64,000 bases of DNA. Source: Breviolum minutum Mf 1.05b.01 (lineage: Eukaryota > Sar > Dinophyceae > Suessiales > Symbiodiniaceae). The notes beneath the pieces were generated by a model. It was given only the letters and a program-made list of their open reading frames with translations. It was not told the DNA's origin and searched no databases. Below, piece by piece: positions 12,501 through 23,140 of the stretch (within the stretch, counting starts at the first letter, position 1; every line of letters starts with the position of its first letter). The position numbers and the translations under genes are program-made. Location: the NCBI GenBank assembly GCA_000507305.1, contig DF239282.1, positions 148,501 to 212,500 on the forward strand, given 5' to 3'.

Positions 12501-12594
12501 ACACCCCCCAAAGTTTAACAGCTCGCCCCTGAAAAATGTTGGTTGGAAGACACTTTTTCAGGGGCGAGCTGTTAAACTTCGGGGGTGTATGATA
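12496..12594. mobile_element. F2 foldback with ~41-bp nearly perfect arms
   Basis: Arms 12496-12537 and 12554-12594 pair almost perfectly (T-A-T-C-A-T-A-C-A-C-C-C-C-C... with ...G-G-G-G-G-T-G-T-A-T-G-A-T-A), with only a 16-bp spacer. It is the best preserved F2 copy and would form a strong hairpin RNA if transcribed. It overlaps the end of an F4 element. Confidence 0.85.
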
Positions 12595-12603
12595 CACTCC
12601 CGT

Positions 12604-12697
12604 GAACTAACATAGCTGGCTGGAAATATGGATCCTTTGAAGATCTATTTCCTACTGAAAATGGGATATTCCAGCCAGCTATATCAGTTTACTAAAG
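12604..12697. mobile_element. Foldback with A-G-C-T-G-G-C-T-G-G-A-A arms
   Basis: A-A-C-T-A-A-C-A-T-A-G-C-T-G-G-C-T-G-G-A-A and T-T-C-C-A-G-C-C-A-G-C-T-A-T-A pair around a 55-bp interior. The end sequence A-C-T-A-A-C-A-T-A-G-C resembles F2, so this may be an F2 derivative. Directly adjacent to the F2 copy at 12496. Confidence 0.65.
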
Positions 12698-12705
12698 AAA
12701 AAACA

Positions 12706-12752
12706 ACATCCCAGGTGGTTGGCCTTGGGATTTCTGAACCATCAACAGTACC
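12706..12752. mobile_element. F3 fragment (right end only)
   Basis: C-A-T-C-C-C-A-G-G-T-G-G-T-T-G-G followed by G-A-T-T-T-C-T-G-A-A-C-C-A-T-C-A-A-C-A-G-T-A; the left half is missing. It is the last member of the element cluster starting at 12424. Confidence 0.7.
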
Positions 12753-12855
12753 TTAAACATCCCTTAAAATTTGGACATTATTTTGGATCTACCAGTTGAT
12801 ACCAGTAAATTCCAACAAAAAAAAACACATTTTCTCCCAGTTTTTGACCTTCGGT

Positions 12856-12951
12856 CCAAGTAGATCAAAGTTGCTGACGCCCAAAAATCTGGCTCGACCT
12901 TCTGTCACCACCTGGGAGAAGGAGAAGGCGAAAACGGTAGACCAGAAGGTT
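12856..12951 (+). CDS. Probable internal exon, plus strand
   Basis: Frame S-K-L-L-T-P-K-N-L-A-R-P-S-V-T-T-W-E-K-E-K-A-K ending at A-A-G/G-T-T-G-G-T. Charged, coding-like composition; no function recognised. The acceptor is not sharply defined. Confidence 0.35.
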
Positions 12952-14155
12952 GGTGATAGAAATACAGAACCAATGGCTGGTTTATGGTTTCAGCTGGTTG
13001 GTTTAGCTTGTTACTTGTTAATTATGGATTAGTTGATTAGTCATCAACCTCATAAAGTGGAGGTTCAAATTGAATGCTGAACCGCCGTTTTTTTTGGTGT
13101 GATGTTTGAGACAACTTCAGTCTAAACCGGATTGGAGTCTTGTGTGGTTAGAGGTCAAAGGTTGTCTCATCTCATCCCACTGATTTGTACAGTTGGACAT
13201 GATCCCCAAAAACCAAAGTGTAACACAACCTAAACCAACAGTCACAAAGGGGAATGCATTTGCTTGAACAACAGCAATGACTGTGATTTGTCTGCTCTCC
13301 AATCTCCTACGCAAGTACCACATTTACCACTTTAGTTGTATGCTCCTAATAAATTAAGAATCGTTCAGTAGTTCATTGAACTCATGCTGCACCAACCATC
13401 ATTTTGCAAGTCATTTCATTCCAACTGATGCAACTGCTGTCCATCTACTCTGCAATGGCCTCTTGAGTTTCCTGGTTCAAGAGTAACAAAGCACTATCAT
13501 GGTAAACTACCAAAAAGTTCCAAAAAGAACAATTCTGAAGGATCATTATCAGGTCATTACGAGTATCATATTCCTCAATTCTGAATTTCTGTTCTCACAT
13601 CCGCCAGTTGAGAACCTCAAAAAAAACGCAAGCAACCATTGGACTTTCACTGTTCGAAATGTGTTTTTTTAATTCCAAGCTATGCGCCAACGATCCACCG
13701 ATCCGATGACTCGATGACCCAACCCGACGCCTCTTCCAAATGGGGCCATGCTGCAGGTGCTTGCCTTGCAAATGGATGCCATGAAACAACAGAACGAAGC
13801 ACCATACCACCATGAAATCAGACTGCAACGATTGAAGAAACCATTGTGTTGCAACACAACTTCACCAAAAACCATCCATTTCATCAATCGCAAGGCCTAG
13901 GGACAATCATGAAGAAGAGGCCATCTATCCATTCCAATGCAAAAACACACCGACTCAAAAGTTTGTTTCGCTGTTTTCTGCTGTGCTTCCCAAACTCAGG
14001 TGGACAATCTGCAATCAATAAATCCACATATTCCATCTTCAATTCACCTCAACAGAGTGGGAAACATCATGTGGGGATAGTGGATTTGAGCACTCCTTTT
14101 TTTGGGGGGGGTCGGAAGATTTGGAAGTCAAAATTAAAACATGAAATTGAGGTAC

Positions 14156-14258
14156 CTACTTGGTGGTTGAACCACCCCCTTGGAAAATATGTGTCAAATT
14201 GGGAATCTTCCCCAAGGATCGGGTGAACATAAAAAATATTTGAGTTGCCACCACCCAG
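14156..14258. mobile_element. F1 foldback, G-T-T-G-A-A-C-C subtype
   Basis: Ends C-T-A-C-T-T-G-G-T-G-G-T-T-G-A-A-C-C and G-A-G-T-T-G-C-C-A-C-C-A-C-C-C-A-G. The interior has C-C-C-C-A-A-G-G-A-T-C-G-G-G-T-G, shared with the copy at 20652. Confidence 0.7.
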
Positions 14259-14703
14259 GGTGCCATATTCATGTCAATAAAGTCTGCGACCTTGGAGGTG
14301 AGACATCATTTCTTTTATAAACTCAAACAGATCCAACTCCCCATGAAGCGGAAGCAATCACGTGATCGGACCCCTTTGGAATGATCCCCAAAGGGAAGTG
14401 CCCCCGCTGAGTCCTGTGACTTAGCAACATTTGGACTTCTTGGCGAATTTGCTCCTTGTCCTGGTTTTTTAAGTTTCCACATACTGGGATGCTAGGAAAC
14501 CAAAAGGAACATGGTGGAGAGTGAGTATACTTTTGGAATGTGGTAAATGCAAAAGAGACGAAGAGATTGTTATAGAACTTAATATAGATTGAAAAATATT
14601 GCTGAAGAGTTTTGTAGATGGTGACAGAAACAAACAAGTAGGCAAACAGCTCAACAAATGTGAGCTTTGACAAATGTACTGCATGTGGGGCAAGCAATCA
14701 AAA

Positions 14704-14725
14704 CATATATATATATATATATATT
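14704..14725. repeat. (TA)n microsatellite
   Basis: Eleven TA units in AT-rich surroundings. Confidence 0.75.
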
Positions 14726-14924
14726 ATACATACATTTGTATCATAATCAAACAATAGTTAGTTGGAATTTGATCTCCAATCAAATCCGAAACAAATAGCA
14801 CTTCTACACACAAACCTGATCGCAGTTTGCCATCTCAACTCCTTATGCTATAGCGCCATAGATGGCCATGGTCCATAGTATAAAACCACCTATCAAAATA
14901 TCAAGGCGTTAGGTGAACACATGG

Positions 14925-15022
14925 GTACCCTCCAGGAACTTAACATATCCCACCTTGGAAAAAGGAAAATCATCTTCGAAAAGTGCCTTTTGGCGGGGAT
15001 ATGTTAATTCACTGGAGGGTAT
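14925..15022. mobile_element. F2-related foldback (A-C-A-T-A-T-C-C-C subtype)
   Basis: T-A-C-C-C-T-C-C-A-G-G-A-A-C-T-T-A-A-C-A and T-G-T-T-A-A-T-T-C-A-C-T-G-G-A-G-G-G-T-A pair; inner parts A-T-A-T-C-C-C and G-G-G-A-T-A-T also pair. Confidence 0.7.
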
Positions 15023-16375
15023 TTTCTTAGGGGGCTCTTCATATTCACCAGCTTCCCTGAAGGCACAGCAATGCTCGTCTTGTCCTTGCACTTGTGAATA
15101 CGTCCACAAACGAAAATCTCATTGCGCGCTAATCCTTCTTGGATCGCCTGGACCGTTTTCTACATCCACTGGATTCTGTAGGTGGTTTTCCGCACTGATC
15201 ATCGGAAAATTGGGAAAGTTGGCGTTTTCCCCCTTCACTTAACCCTCCCCCACGTACATGTTTGTGGAAAAAGTTTTAGGGCTTGGTAATCCTTGTTTAG
15301 TCTCGAATAGATGCTAGTAGTCTAAGAAAAAAACCATGATGTCCTAAATCGCCTGAATTCAAAATACAAGTTAGATTGTACTTGCTCGACTTGGAATATC
15401 TTGGAACCTCAAGACTCTTTAAGTGAAATTGACATGAACACTGTTTGCTGTTTGATGTCATTGCGAAACCTTTCAGAACAAATCATTGCGAATCATGATT
15501 GAAACAAGTAGTCCCAAAACATGAGTCCTTTCTTTCGGATTCAAACACTGCAATGTCCTGGAAAGTAATAGTGAAGTTGTTTACCTGTTCGATGTACCAC
15601 ACTTGATATATAGGACTAATATAGAATCACACCAGTGTTTCATCAATTTGAGCCCATGCCATTGGCATGGTACCAGTAGAGGCAAATTTAATTGTTTAAT
15701 TTCAACCTGAAATTGCGATCGAACACCACATGAAAAAAAAACATAACATCGACAATCGAACTCAAACATTGACAATCTTTGCAAAAACAACTTGAACACA
15801 TCTTCAAAACCAGATATGTAGTGTTTTGTTCACCATTCCAACCGAAACAATCTCTCAAAAATGACCAACCATAGACGTCCCAAATATCCACACTTTGCTT
15901 GCCTTCTCCAATGCTAGGCCAAAACTTTGTTGATTCTGGTGACCTGGCACAAAAAGATTTGGGGACGGCTCTTCCCCCGAACATGCGAACGTGTTGGTGA
16001 CTCGTGACTCAATGTGACTCATTTCAATCATTCAAGGTGATCTTATCTGGAGAAGTTTGGGTTCACACAACTCAGGCTTGGCATCCAATCTGAGTAAACT
16101 ATTACATGTCACCACGAAAAACGACTGTTTCAAGAAAAGCAAAAATAAAGTGGCCAAGGTATTTCTCTCAATATACCTTCCCGATCTATCAAACTTACCC
16201 CTCAAAAAGGTGCATCCGTTTTTGTGAAAACCATGGCCATGGGTGACGATTGCCACTATCCAGCAACTTCACTCCTGCCGAAAGCGCTTCCTGACAAAAC
16301 AACAGTTGGAGTTGTGACTTGTGGGAAGCGTGGCCTTTGCTTCACATCAAATGAAACTATGAGGGAAAAAATTCA

Positions 16376-16478
16376 CCTATAGGTGGTTTCAACCATCTGA
16401 AAAAAAAAACCGTCAAATTGAATCCTGCAACCCCAAGTAGGGGTGAAAAATAAGAAATATTTTGAAACCACCAACTAG
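16376..16478. mobile_element. F1 foldback, diverged
   Basis: Ends C-T-A-T-A-G-G-T-G-G-T-T-T-C-A-A and T-T-T-G-A-A-A-C-C-A-C-C-A-A-C-T-A-G. The interior has an A-run and C-C-C-C-A-A-G-T-A-G-G-G-G-T-G. Confidence 0.7.
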
Positions 16479-16679
16479 AACCATTCTGTTTACAAGATGA
16501 ACCACCTCTTTCTTGCTTAAAAAAAAAGTAGCAGCCAGCTATGCCCCTGGAAGGCTTGGAAAATAGATGAAAATAGGTCTGATTTTTCATGGGGAAAAAA
16601 AGGGACTAAAATGACTCCAGGTAGGTAACCGCTATCCGTGGAGTTATGTTTGGTGCTTCATTTCAATTTCTGATCGGGA

Positions 16680-16813
16680 TTATACACCCCGGAAATTTAA
16701 CCAGTTCGCCCCTGAAAATGGGCCTTAAAACCCTAAAAGGGAAAGGACGACGTATAGTCTTCCAGTCCCATCATTTTTCAGGGGCGAACATGTTGAATTT
16801 CTCGGGTGTATAT
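16680..16813. mobile_element. F2 foldback
   Basis: Arms T-A-T-A-C-A-C-C-C-C-G-G-A-A-A-T-T-T-A-A and the matching A-A-T-T-T-C-T-C-G-G-G-T-G-T-A-T-A, both continuing into G-T-T-C-G-C-C-C-C-T-G-A-A-A / T-T-T-C-A-G-G-G-G-C-G-A-A-C. Confidence 0.78.
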
Positions 16814-17089
16814 ATAAGCTTATTTTTTGAAGAGCCAGCGGAAGTGATGTACATCAGTTTAAAGTGTTACTTGCATTTTGATCATCCATAAATGCTATCA
16901 TATACAACTGTACAACCTTAATAAATGCAGGCAACTCTGAGACATAAAATCCAATATGGAACCCTGGAATCCTGGAAGTTTAATATACAATCTAGGATAT
17001 CTGTTCAATTCTCAACAAAATACCTTAAGAGACTTAAAAGAAATCTTTTTCCAAAAAGCTTCACCACAGAAATGTGCCAATTTTGACCT

Positions 17090-17646
17090 CTAAGGATTCA
17101 TCATCGGATTGGCCTTCACAGCACTCTGCGTTAGCTCATCAGCACGTTGATAAAACTCATCGTCCGAAAGGCGTTCGTTGGATAAATCCTCCGGCAAAAA
17201 GTGACCTTTTGCAAAACGGGGCCGGGGGCCGGGGGAGTGTTTGAGGGAGAAATGAATCAAAACAAGTCTCTGACCAAGATGCGTCGAAGTCCATGTTTGC
17301 CGTCTTTTTGCTGTGAAAAAATCAACTTGAGACATGTTGCCGTCTTTTTTGGGGCTCCCGAACTACCAAAACCCAAGAGTGGAATCTCTGCCTGTCCGCA
17401 GAAACCGCTGATATCTGTAATTTCTAAGCTTCCAAACATTCTGTTTACAGGTGGACACATGCCAAGAATGTAGAAACGCCTTGGTAGCTACATCTTTTTT
17501 TAAATCCAATCCACCAAATTCTCGGCAAACTTCCCATCCAATTCTCAGGAATCCAAGAAGTTGTACCTGCCTCAGCGCTCACTGCTGTTGTACGCCTAGG
17601 TTTTTCCGGCTTTGGAGGGGGACTTGGTGAGGGGGGTGGAACTTTA
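17090..17646 (-). CDS. 3' end of an unidentified gene (three exons)
   Basis: Exons 17567-17646, 17334-17423 and 17090-17205 join in phase and end at TAG 17090. The first is Pro-rich (V-P-P-P-S-P-S-P-P-P-K-P-E-K-P), the second reads I-T-D-I-S-G-F-C-G-Q-A-E-I-P-L-L-G-F-G, and the last L-P-E-D-L-S-N-E-R-L-S-D-D-E-F-Y followed by a helical tail. The last acceptor follows a strong C-rich pyrimidine tract. The 5' part was not found. Composition is coding-like but no domain is recognised. Confidence 0.45.
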
Positions 17647-17718
17647 CTATAAGCTTTCACAGGCGTTTAGCCATGTTGGAATTGCTGCTGTACATACATC
17701 GATATTGCATGTATTGCG

Positions 17719-17762
17719 TGTATAAATATAAATATAAATATAAATATAAATATATATATATG
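17719..17762. repeat. (ATAAAT)n microsatellite
   Basis: Five to six A-T-A-A-A-T units passing into (TA)n. Confidence 0.75.
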
Positions 17763-18348
17763 TACATATACATGCATACACAATTACACATTACTATAGG
17801 CATCCCCTTTGTAAACTGCCAATGATAGTGAAAGAGAGTCTGCACCATGTGGTTCCTCAAATAGAAAAACAACTGGGATTTTAACCAAGATGAGTCACAG
17901 TGAGATCCAGGGTGTTTCAAACAATTTTCAACTCCTACGAAGAAGACGTCCCCTGCTTTGATCAGGCTATCCAAGTCTCAAGATCCGAGTGTTCGTCACA
18001 TATTTTTGCAGTGTGTCCACTCAGCGTCTCAATATATGTCATGTGGCCATGTACGTTTCTTATATGAATCTGGTCATATTTAGTCATGACGTATAACTCA
18101 TTGCAGCCCTTTCAAGCTGGGTTTCCCATCGACGACTGCAGTGATCGCATGGAAAAAACAGCCTGGCCGCTACGATGATAGGTTTGTGGAAGGTGTGCGG
18201 TGTGCGACATCTGATGCAGAAGGCAAGACTTCTACAGAAAATACCTGGAATAGTTGTGGAATCTTCGAAATCAAATAATCCAATTTCAACCAAAGGTCAA
18301 CAACGAACAAATATGGGACAAAATTCCCCCAAACAAATATCCCGTAGC

Positions 18349-18448
18349 ATCCATGGAAAAAATGGTATATTTACCTACATGATAACCATCAAAATCAACC
18401 ATTCATGTAGGTAAATATACCCTTCGTCCCATGGATCCGTCATGGGTA
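18349..18448. mobile_element. F4 foldback
   Basis: A-T-C-C-A-T-G-G..., G-G-T-A-T-A-T-T-T-A-C-C-T-A-C-A-T-G and C-A-T-G-T-A-G-G-T-A-A-A-T-A-T-A-C-C form the inner arms, with C-C-C-A-T-G-G-A-T at the right. Confidence 0.75.
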
Positions 18449-18557
18449 TATCCACTGCCCACCTTCACAGCTTGATGATCAGAGAGAGGCACATCCACCT
18501 CCGCCTGAAAGGGCTGATTGTTTCTTGTTGGTCCAAGATCTTCCAGACAAACCGTTG

Positions 18558-18652
18558 CTAGTTGGTGGTTTCAACCCATTTGAAAAATAGTCAAATTGGA
18601 TCATTTCCACAGAAAGGGGTGAAAATAAAAAATATTTGAAACCACCACCTAG
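18558..18652. mobile_element. F1 foldback
   Basis: Ends C-T-A-G-T-T-G-G-T-G-G-T-T-T-C-A-A and T-T-T-G-A-A-A-C-C-A-C-C-A-C-C-T-A-G pair over about 17 bases. It ends 35 bp before an F2 copy. Confidence 0.78.
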
Positions 18653-18686
18653 GTTGTGTTTGAAACCAAGATAAACCATGAGAAAA

Positions 18687-18803
18687 CACTCCCTGAAACT
18701 AACATGTTTTGGTCCCTAAAAATGGATGGTTTTCCAAGTTCGGAATCTCCTTTTTTCAGGGGGGATTATTTTCAGGTGCGAGCTGTTAGTTTCAGGGAGG
18801 GTA
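18687..18803. mobile_element. F2 foldback
   Basis: A-C-T-C-C-C-T-G-A-A-A-C-T-A-A-C-A at the left and T-G-T-T-A-G-T-T-T-C-A-G-G-G-A-G-G-G-T at the right, with an interior A-A-T-G-G-A-T-G-G-T-T. Confidence 0.78.
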
Positions 18804-19091
18804 AGAATTTGTCTCAGGAGATGATGGAATGTTCAGATATGTTCAGGACATGGCATGTTCATAAAAAAGATTGGTGGCTTCCAAGTTATGACAGAGTTCC
18901 TTTGTTTTGAGGCTTTCAGCCATGAAAAAAGAGATGTTGCCGAGGTTGTGACCTGAAACCTGAACCATGACTAGAAATAAAACCATGGGAACTACACATT
19001 AAATGGTGAATCTAGAGGCAAGAATTTCGACGCCCCACAACTTCCCCCGCCCCCTAACCCCCCTAAAACAACCCATGAAATGGGTTTCAAT

Positions 19092-19190
19092 CCCATGACG
19101 GATCCATTGGACGAACGGTATATTAACCTACATTTGGCACCAAAATATGGTAAATATAGGGAAATATACCATATACATGGATCCTATGGG
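19092..19190. mobile_element. F4 foldback
   Basis: C-C-C-A-T-G-A-C-G-G-A-T-C-C-A-T-T-G-G at the left and C-A-T-G-G-A-T-C-C-T-A-T-G-G-G at the right; the inner G-G-T-A-T-A-T-T-A-A-C-C-T-A and G-G-G-A-A-A-T-A-T-A-C-C arms have a few mismatches. Confidence 0.72.
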
Positions 19191-19649
19191 AATAAACAAG
19201 TATTGCAAAAACGGACACAGCTGGGTAAAAAAAAACGTTCCACCATTCTGCCTCTCCGATGACATTGGCTGTGCCCAAAGCTTCAACACATAAAGGCACC
19301 ACCTGCAGCGGGGCCATTGATGCCTTTGAAGTATTCACCGTTACAAATCATTACAACCTGAGATGGTTTCAAATCGCAAAATGTGGATGATGAAAATTAA
19401 ATCGTTGATGATGAGCAGTTGTTACCTAACTTCTAACAAAATATGATCACAATATTTGGATGAAAATCCTGTCTAATCATGTCAATCAAATATGCTATAT
19501 AAACATCTTGAACTCATACCATTCATCAAAATATTTAAGGATCCATTGACCTATAGGTGAAAATTTGGTGATGCCGCCTTTCGACTGGTGGCCATGAAGT
19601 CTGCGAGGTAACCAAAAAGACCTGGTTGCGTTTCGGATAAGATCACCCC

Positions 19650-19756
19650 ACTGTTGATGGAAGAAATCCTGGACCAGTTGATATGGTAGATATACCAATA
19701 TTCACAAGGTTTCATATATCCCAAGTGGTTGCTTGGGATTTCTTCCATCAACAGTA
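19650..19756. mobile_element. F3 foldback
   Basis: A-C-T-G-T-T-G-A-T-G-G-A-A-G-A-A-A-T-C-C at the left and G-A-T-T-T-C-T-T-C-C-A-T-C-A-A-C-A-G-T-A at the right give a perfect ~17-bp arm pair. Confidence 0.8.
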
Positions 19757-19776
19757 TGATGAACAAATCGATCACA

Positions 19777-19891
19777 TACCCTCCTTCAAACTAACAGTTC
19801 GCCCCTGAATATGCGCCGAAACCCAAAAGGAAAGGATCGCCTTCCAACCATCAATTCTCAGGGGCGAACATGTTAGATTCAGGAATGGTAT
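19777..19891. mobile_element. F2 foldback
   Basis: Left T-A-C-C-C-T-C-C-T-T-C-A-A-A-C-T-A-A-C-A, right T-G-T-T-A-G-A-T-T-C-A-G-G-A-A-T-G-G-T-A; interior has G-C-C-C-C-T-G-A-A / T-T-C-T-C-A-G-G-G-G-C. Lies 21 bp from an F3 element. Confidence 0.75.
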
Positions 19892-20651
19892 TTACTACAA
19901 CCATTCTTGGTTTTAAATGGTCTTAATGCCTGGAAGTTGAAAATCATTAAAAATCAGCTCTTTTTTGGAACAGGAGTAACAGGAACATCCAAAGCTTCAT
20001 TTCTGTAGTTCTCAAAGCCTAAAATTACTAGCTTTTCGGGGGCGGGGTGTTTTCACGATCTTCATACCCAACGTGTTGCTTACCACTGATGACCTGTAAA
20101 GTCTGAGTGATGATGGTTTGATGATGCCCATCATCCTGTGAAGTCTTGGACTCTGTTCCATAGATATCTGTACAGGTGAATTGCATCATGTTTCACCAGC
20201 CTAGATTAAGGTTTCCCTTCCTAAACCACCCTTTGGTGTGATGTTGTGAGAGGTTTCACTTTTTTAGTCCTCCTGACATGACATGTTCATCATCTATAGA
20301 GTCTAAACCTTTTTTCAGAAGGTCGTGGGATTTTCGAGCAAAACGTCCTCCCAACTCTCTTCAACAAAAAAAACTCGGATCCCCAACAGCTTGCATTGAC
20401 CACACTTTGGTCATATGCCAGGGACCAACCCAAATCCTTCAGGCTTTCAAGCGGTGCCTCCAGGCAAAAATGCCGCATAGCTGTGGTCAAACATGATGTC
20501 ACTAGGTAATTAACACATGACTTGATCTATGACCCAACAAGACATCTATAAAAAGTCCTCATCATCTTCAACAAACATGTCTCATTTAAATCTTCAAGAA
20601 GTCCAACTAATGAAACAAGTCGATATAGTTGGTGGTGGTCTCAAACAAGTT

Positions 20652-20763
20652 CTAGTTGGTGGGTTGAACCACCCCCTTGACAAAAATATGAGTCAAAATG
20701 GGTTCATCTTCCCCAAGGATCGGGTGAAAATAAAAAAACATGTGAGTTGCCACCACCACTTAG
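20652..20763. mobile_element. F1 foldback, G-T-T-G-A-A-C-C subtype
   Basis: Left end C-T-A-G-T-T-G-G-T-G-G-G-T-T-G-A-A-C-C, right end G-A-G-T-T-G-C-C-A-C-C-A-C-C-A-C-T-T-A-G. It abuts a probable minus-strand exon (20775-20840). Confidence 0.72.
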
Positions 20764-20774
20764 TTGCTGAAGCG

Positions 20775-20840
20775 TGCCCCCGTGACATCCCGGTCTCCAC
20801 CTCTGCGGCATCTGGAGCGTCCACAGTCAATGGACCTGAC
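20775..20840 (-). CDS. Probable internal exon
   Basis: T-T-T-A-A-G/G acceptor; frame S-G-P-L-T-V-D-A-P-D-A-A-E-V-E-T-G-M. The end is uncertain because an F1 element begins 12 bp further on (a GC donor near 20775 is possible). Confidence 0.35.
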
Positions 20841-21275
20841 CTTAAACTCAACGTGGACAAAATACATCCAATGTCTTTAAGTATATAGAATTTATTGTAC
20901 CTCACAATTTTCGCATAGCACCTATGCCAGACACTAGTGAACATGCCTAGACGGTAATGCTATTGTCTATCAGTAATATTGAAAGTTTAAATAACATTGA
21001 AATGATATTGTCATCATTATCATCGGACACTTGCAAGGCCCTGCCCAAACAAATATCGGAATTTCATAACCAATCGTGTCCAGCTTGAAGTTGTTTCACA
21101 AAAAATCAGGACATTAACGATGAGCAAACCTTTCAAGGTATCACAGTGGATGTTCTCAATTCCCATGATTTTTGTTTGAAGCTTTCCATCTTTGATCCAT
21201 TGGATCGATGATCATATCCTACAGCATCCCAGGTCCTTGGCTTATTGTTTCGGGTGACTTTATTCGAATTCTTAC

Positions 21276-21350
21276 CCAAAAGTGGTGATAATTTTGAAGC
21301 CACATTCACCGACTCTCGGGTCAAGGTCAACTTCTCACAATGATGCTCTG
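21276..21350 (-). CDS. Probable internal exon
   Basis: G-G-A-G acceptor and a G-T-A-A-G-A donor bound 75 bp coding E-H-H-C-E-K-L-T-L-T-R-E-S-V-N-V. Composition is coding-like; no function recognised. With the islands at 21833 and 20775 on the same strand it may belong to one long-intron gene. Confidence 0.4.
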
Positions 21351-21650
21351 CTCCAAAAAAATGCACTATTAATCATCAATGTCGATTTTCAATGAAGAAA
21401 AAACAACAAAAAAACATAAATGCCCATAGAGTACATGGACCAAATCTGGCTAAGCATTTTGGGAAAAATCAAAGAATACTGTCATGAGTTAGACCATTTC
21501 TAGCGAGCGGGTATCACCTGGTTATGTTGTTCAACAACACTATCGCCTAGAATCTCCTGCAGGATGCAAGTCACCATTAGGATTATTACATGTTTAATAG
21601 GGAATCCCTTCATTTGCAACTGCAACTGGGTTGGGGGGTAGATCCAAACC

Positions 21651-21773
21651 TACTGTTGATGGTTCAGAGATCCCAAGGCCAACCACCTGGGATGATGGTA
21701 AAACCCCGTAAATATATAATGGGATATTTACCAATATCAGCTGGTTAGCCGGATTTCTGAACCATCAACAGTA
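21651..21773. mobile_element. F3 foldback
   Basis: T-A-C-T-G-T-T-G-A-T-G-G-T-T-C-A-G-A and T-T-C-T-G-A-A-C-C-A-T-C-A-A-C-A-G-T-A pair over about 18 bases. Here both ends are of the G-G-T-T-C-A-G type. Confidence 0.8.
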
Positions 21774-21832
21774 TCGCCTTTTCTGAAGTAAAGATGACAA
21801 CTGGCAACTTAAATTAGAAATTCTCAACCTGT

Positions 21833-21960
21833 TTAGCTCGAGGCCCCCAACACAGCTCCAAAGTCCCCTACAAAGATAGCAAGATCTTCCTTGCCATCTT
21901 GGAAGCCATCGGAATCAATGTCAATCACGTTTGATTTACACCGGGAGAATCAAACTGTAG
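21833..21960 (-). CDS. Possible terminal exon with EF-hand-like loop
   Basis: The frame reads V-I-D-I-D-S-D-G-F-Q-D-G-K-E-D-L, then F-V-G-D-F-G-A-V-L-G, and stops at TAA 21833. D-x-D-x-D-G-x-x-D-x-x-E fits the 12-residue calcium loop of EF-hands or the D-x-D-x-D-G loop of FG-GAP/dockerin-type repeats (position 8 is Gln, unusual for EF-hands). No acceptor in this frame was found before a TGA near 21960, so it may be a pseudogene piece. It lies 60 bp from an F3 element. Confidence 0.35.
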
Positions 21961-23043
21961 ATGGAAGAATTGTGGTAACCGACTGCCAACCAATACTTAG
22001 TCAGGTTCTTGAGTAGATGTTGAACCATTTACACATCTTGAAGGACTAAAAGGAAGAAATACATGGGAGTTACACCATCTATTTTCGCGGTTCTATAGAT
22101 ATGAGATTATAAGAGGATCATTGAAATTCCAAGGGCCAAGAAGAATAACCTTCAGAGACAAAGGATTCTTCTAGCCGACTGCAAATCCAAAGAAATTGAG
22201 GTGTACCAGTCTCAGTAAAAGGAATTAACCCGGGGAAAGCCATGAACAAACCACTATTCCAGGATCGGGATTCGAGGCAGTTTCAATGACAAAGCAAAAC
22301 AATGGAAATAATGTAGACAACATTGGATCTCCGTATGTAACATATGTATATTAGTATAACTATAAACTCATCACATGAGCGGTAAGGCAACCGAAAAGCA
22401 GCTGCTACAACTCTAGATTTCTGGCAGTATTTCAAATAACCATCCCGAATCCAAACATCCATTAGAATTACAGCAAAATGACACTCCTCAGCAGAATGTT
22501 GTCCAAATATATCCACCACACGGGCGACTTGTCTACTCCTGGACCAATGTGGGCAATCGGCTGGGATGAAAACTAATGGATTAACAGGGGGCCAAACTGG
22601 TAATCAAAACATGAACATGGGATTCACCCAAAATGAATGTGATGAAATGTTCTATGCTGCTATGTTAGATTAGTGAATAGATTGTTGGAGGCCATATTCT
22701 GGGGAGAAAAAGATCAAAAGATAGTATCTCCAGCTATCAGCGATGCTCACTGAAGCTACGGCAGAGTGAGTTTGAACAAAATTGAAAAAGCAGCAGAAAG
22801 TCAAGTCCAGGAAATCAACATGGCATAGCAGCATAGTACAGAAAAAACACTATAATTTCATATTATGAATCTGCGCATAAATGATGAACATGCCGCCATC
22901 CTCTTTCTGCAGATTGCTCGGTGGTGAAATCTCATCAAAAACGCAGCCATATCTCCAGGTGTGAAGCTGTGGACATTTGATTCACGAGGGCATCCAGGAA
23001 GTTCGTTTTGTGAATGTGCTCAACATGTAAATCATCGTGAAGG

Positions 23044-23140
23044 TTACCCTCCTTATAACTAACATATCCCCTTTCAAAGGCACTCTTGAAGATGATTTTC
23101 CTTTTCCAGTGGTGGGATATGTGAGTTTTTGGGGGTACAC
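23044..23140. mobile_element. F2-related foldback (A-C-A-T-A-T-C-C-C subtype)
   Basis: T-T-A-C-C-C-T-C-C-T-T-A-T-A-A-C-T-A-A-C-A at the left with G-A-G-T-T-T-T-T-G-G-G-G-G-T-A-C at the right; A-T-A-T-C-C-C pairs with G-G-G-A-T-A-T inside. Confidence 0.55.

Noticed and set aside
18084-18293. Cys-rich minus-strand frame (C-I-R-C, C-D-H-C) as a zinc finger
   Set aside because: Cysteine spacing does not match a known finger and splice edges could not be placed; left out as too weak.
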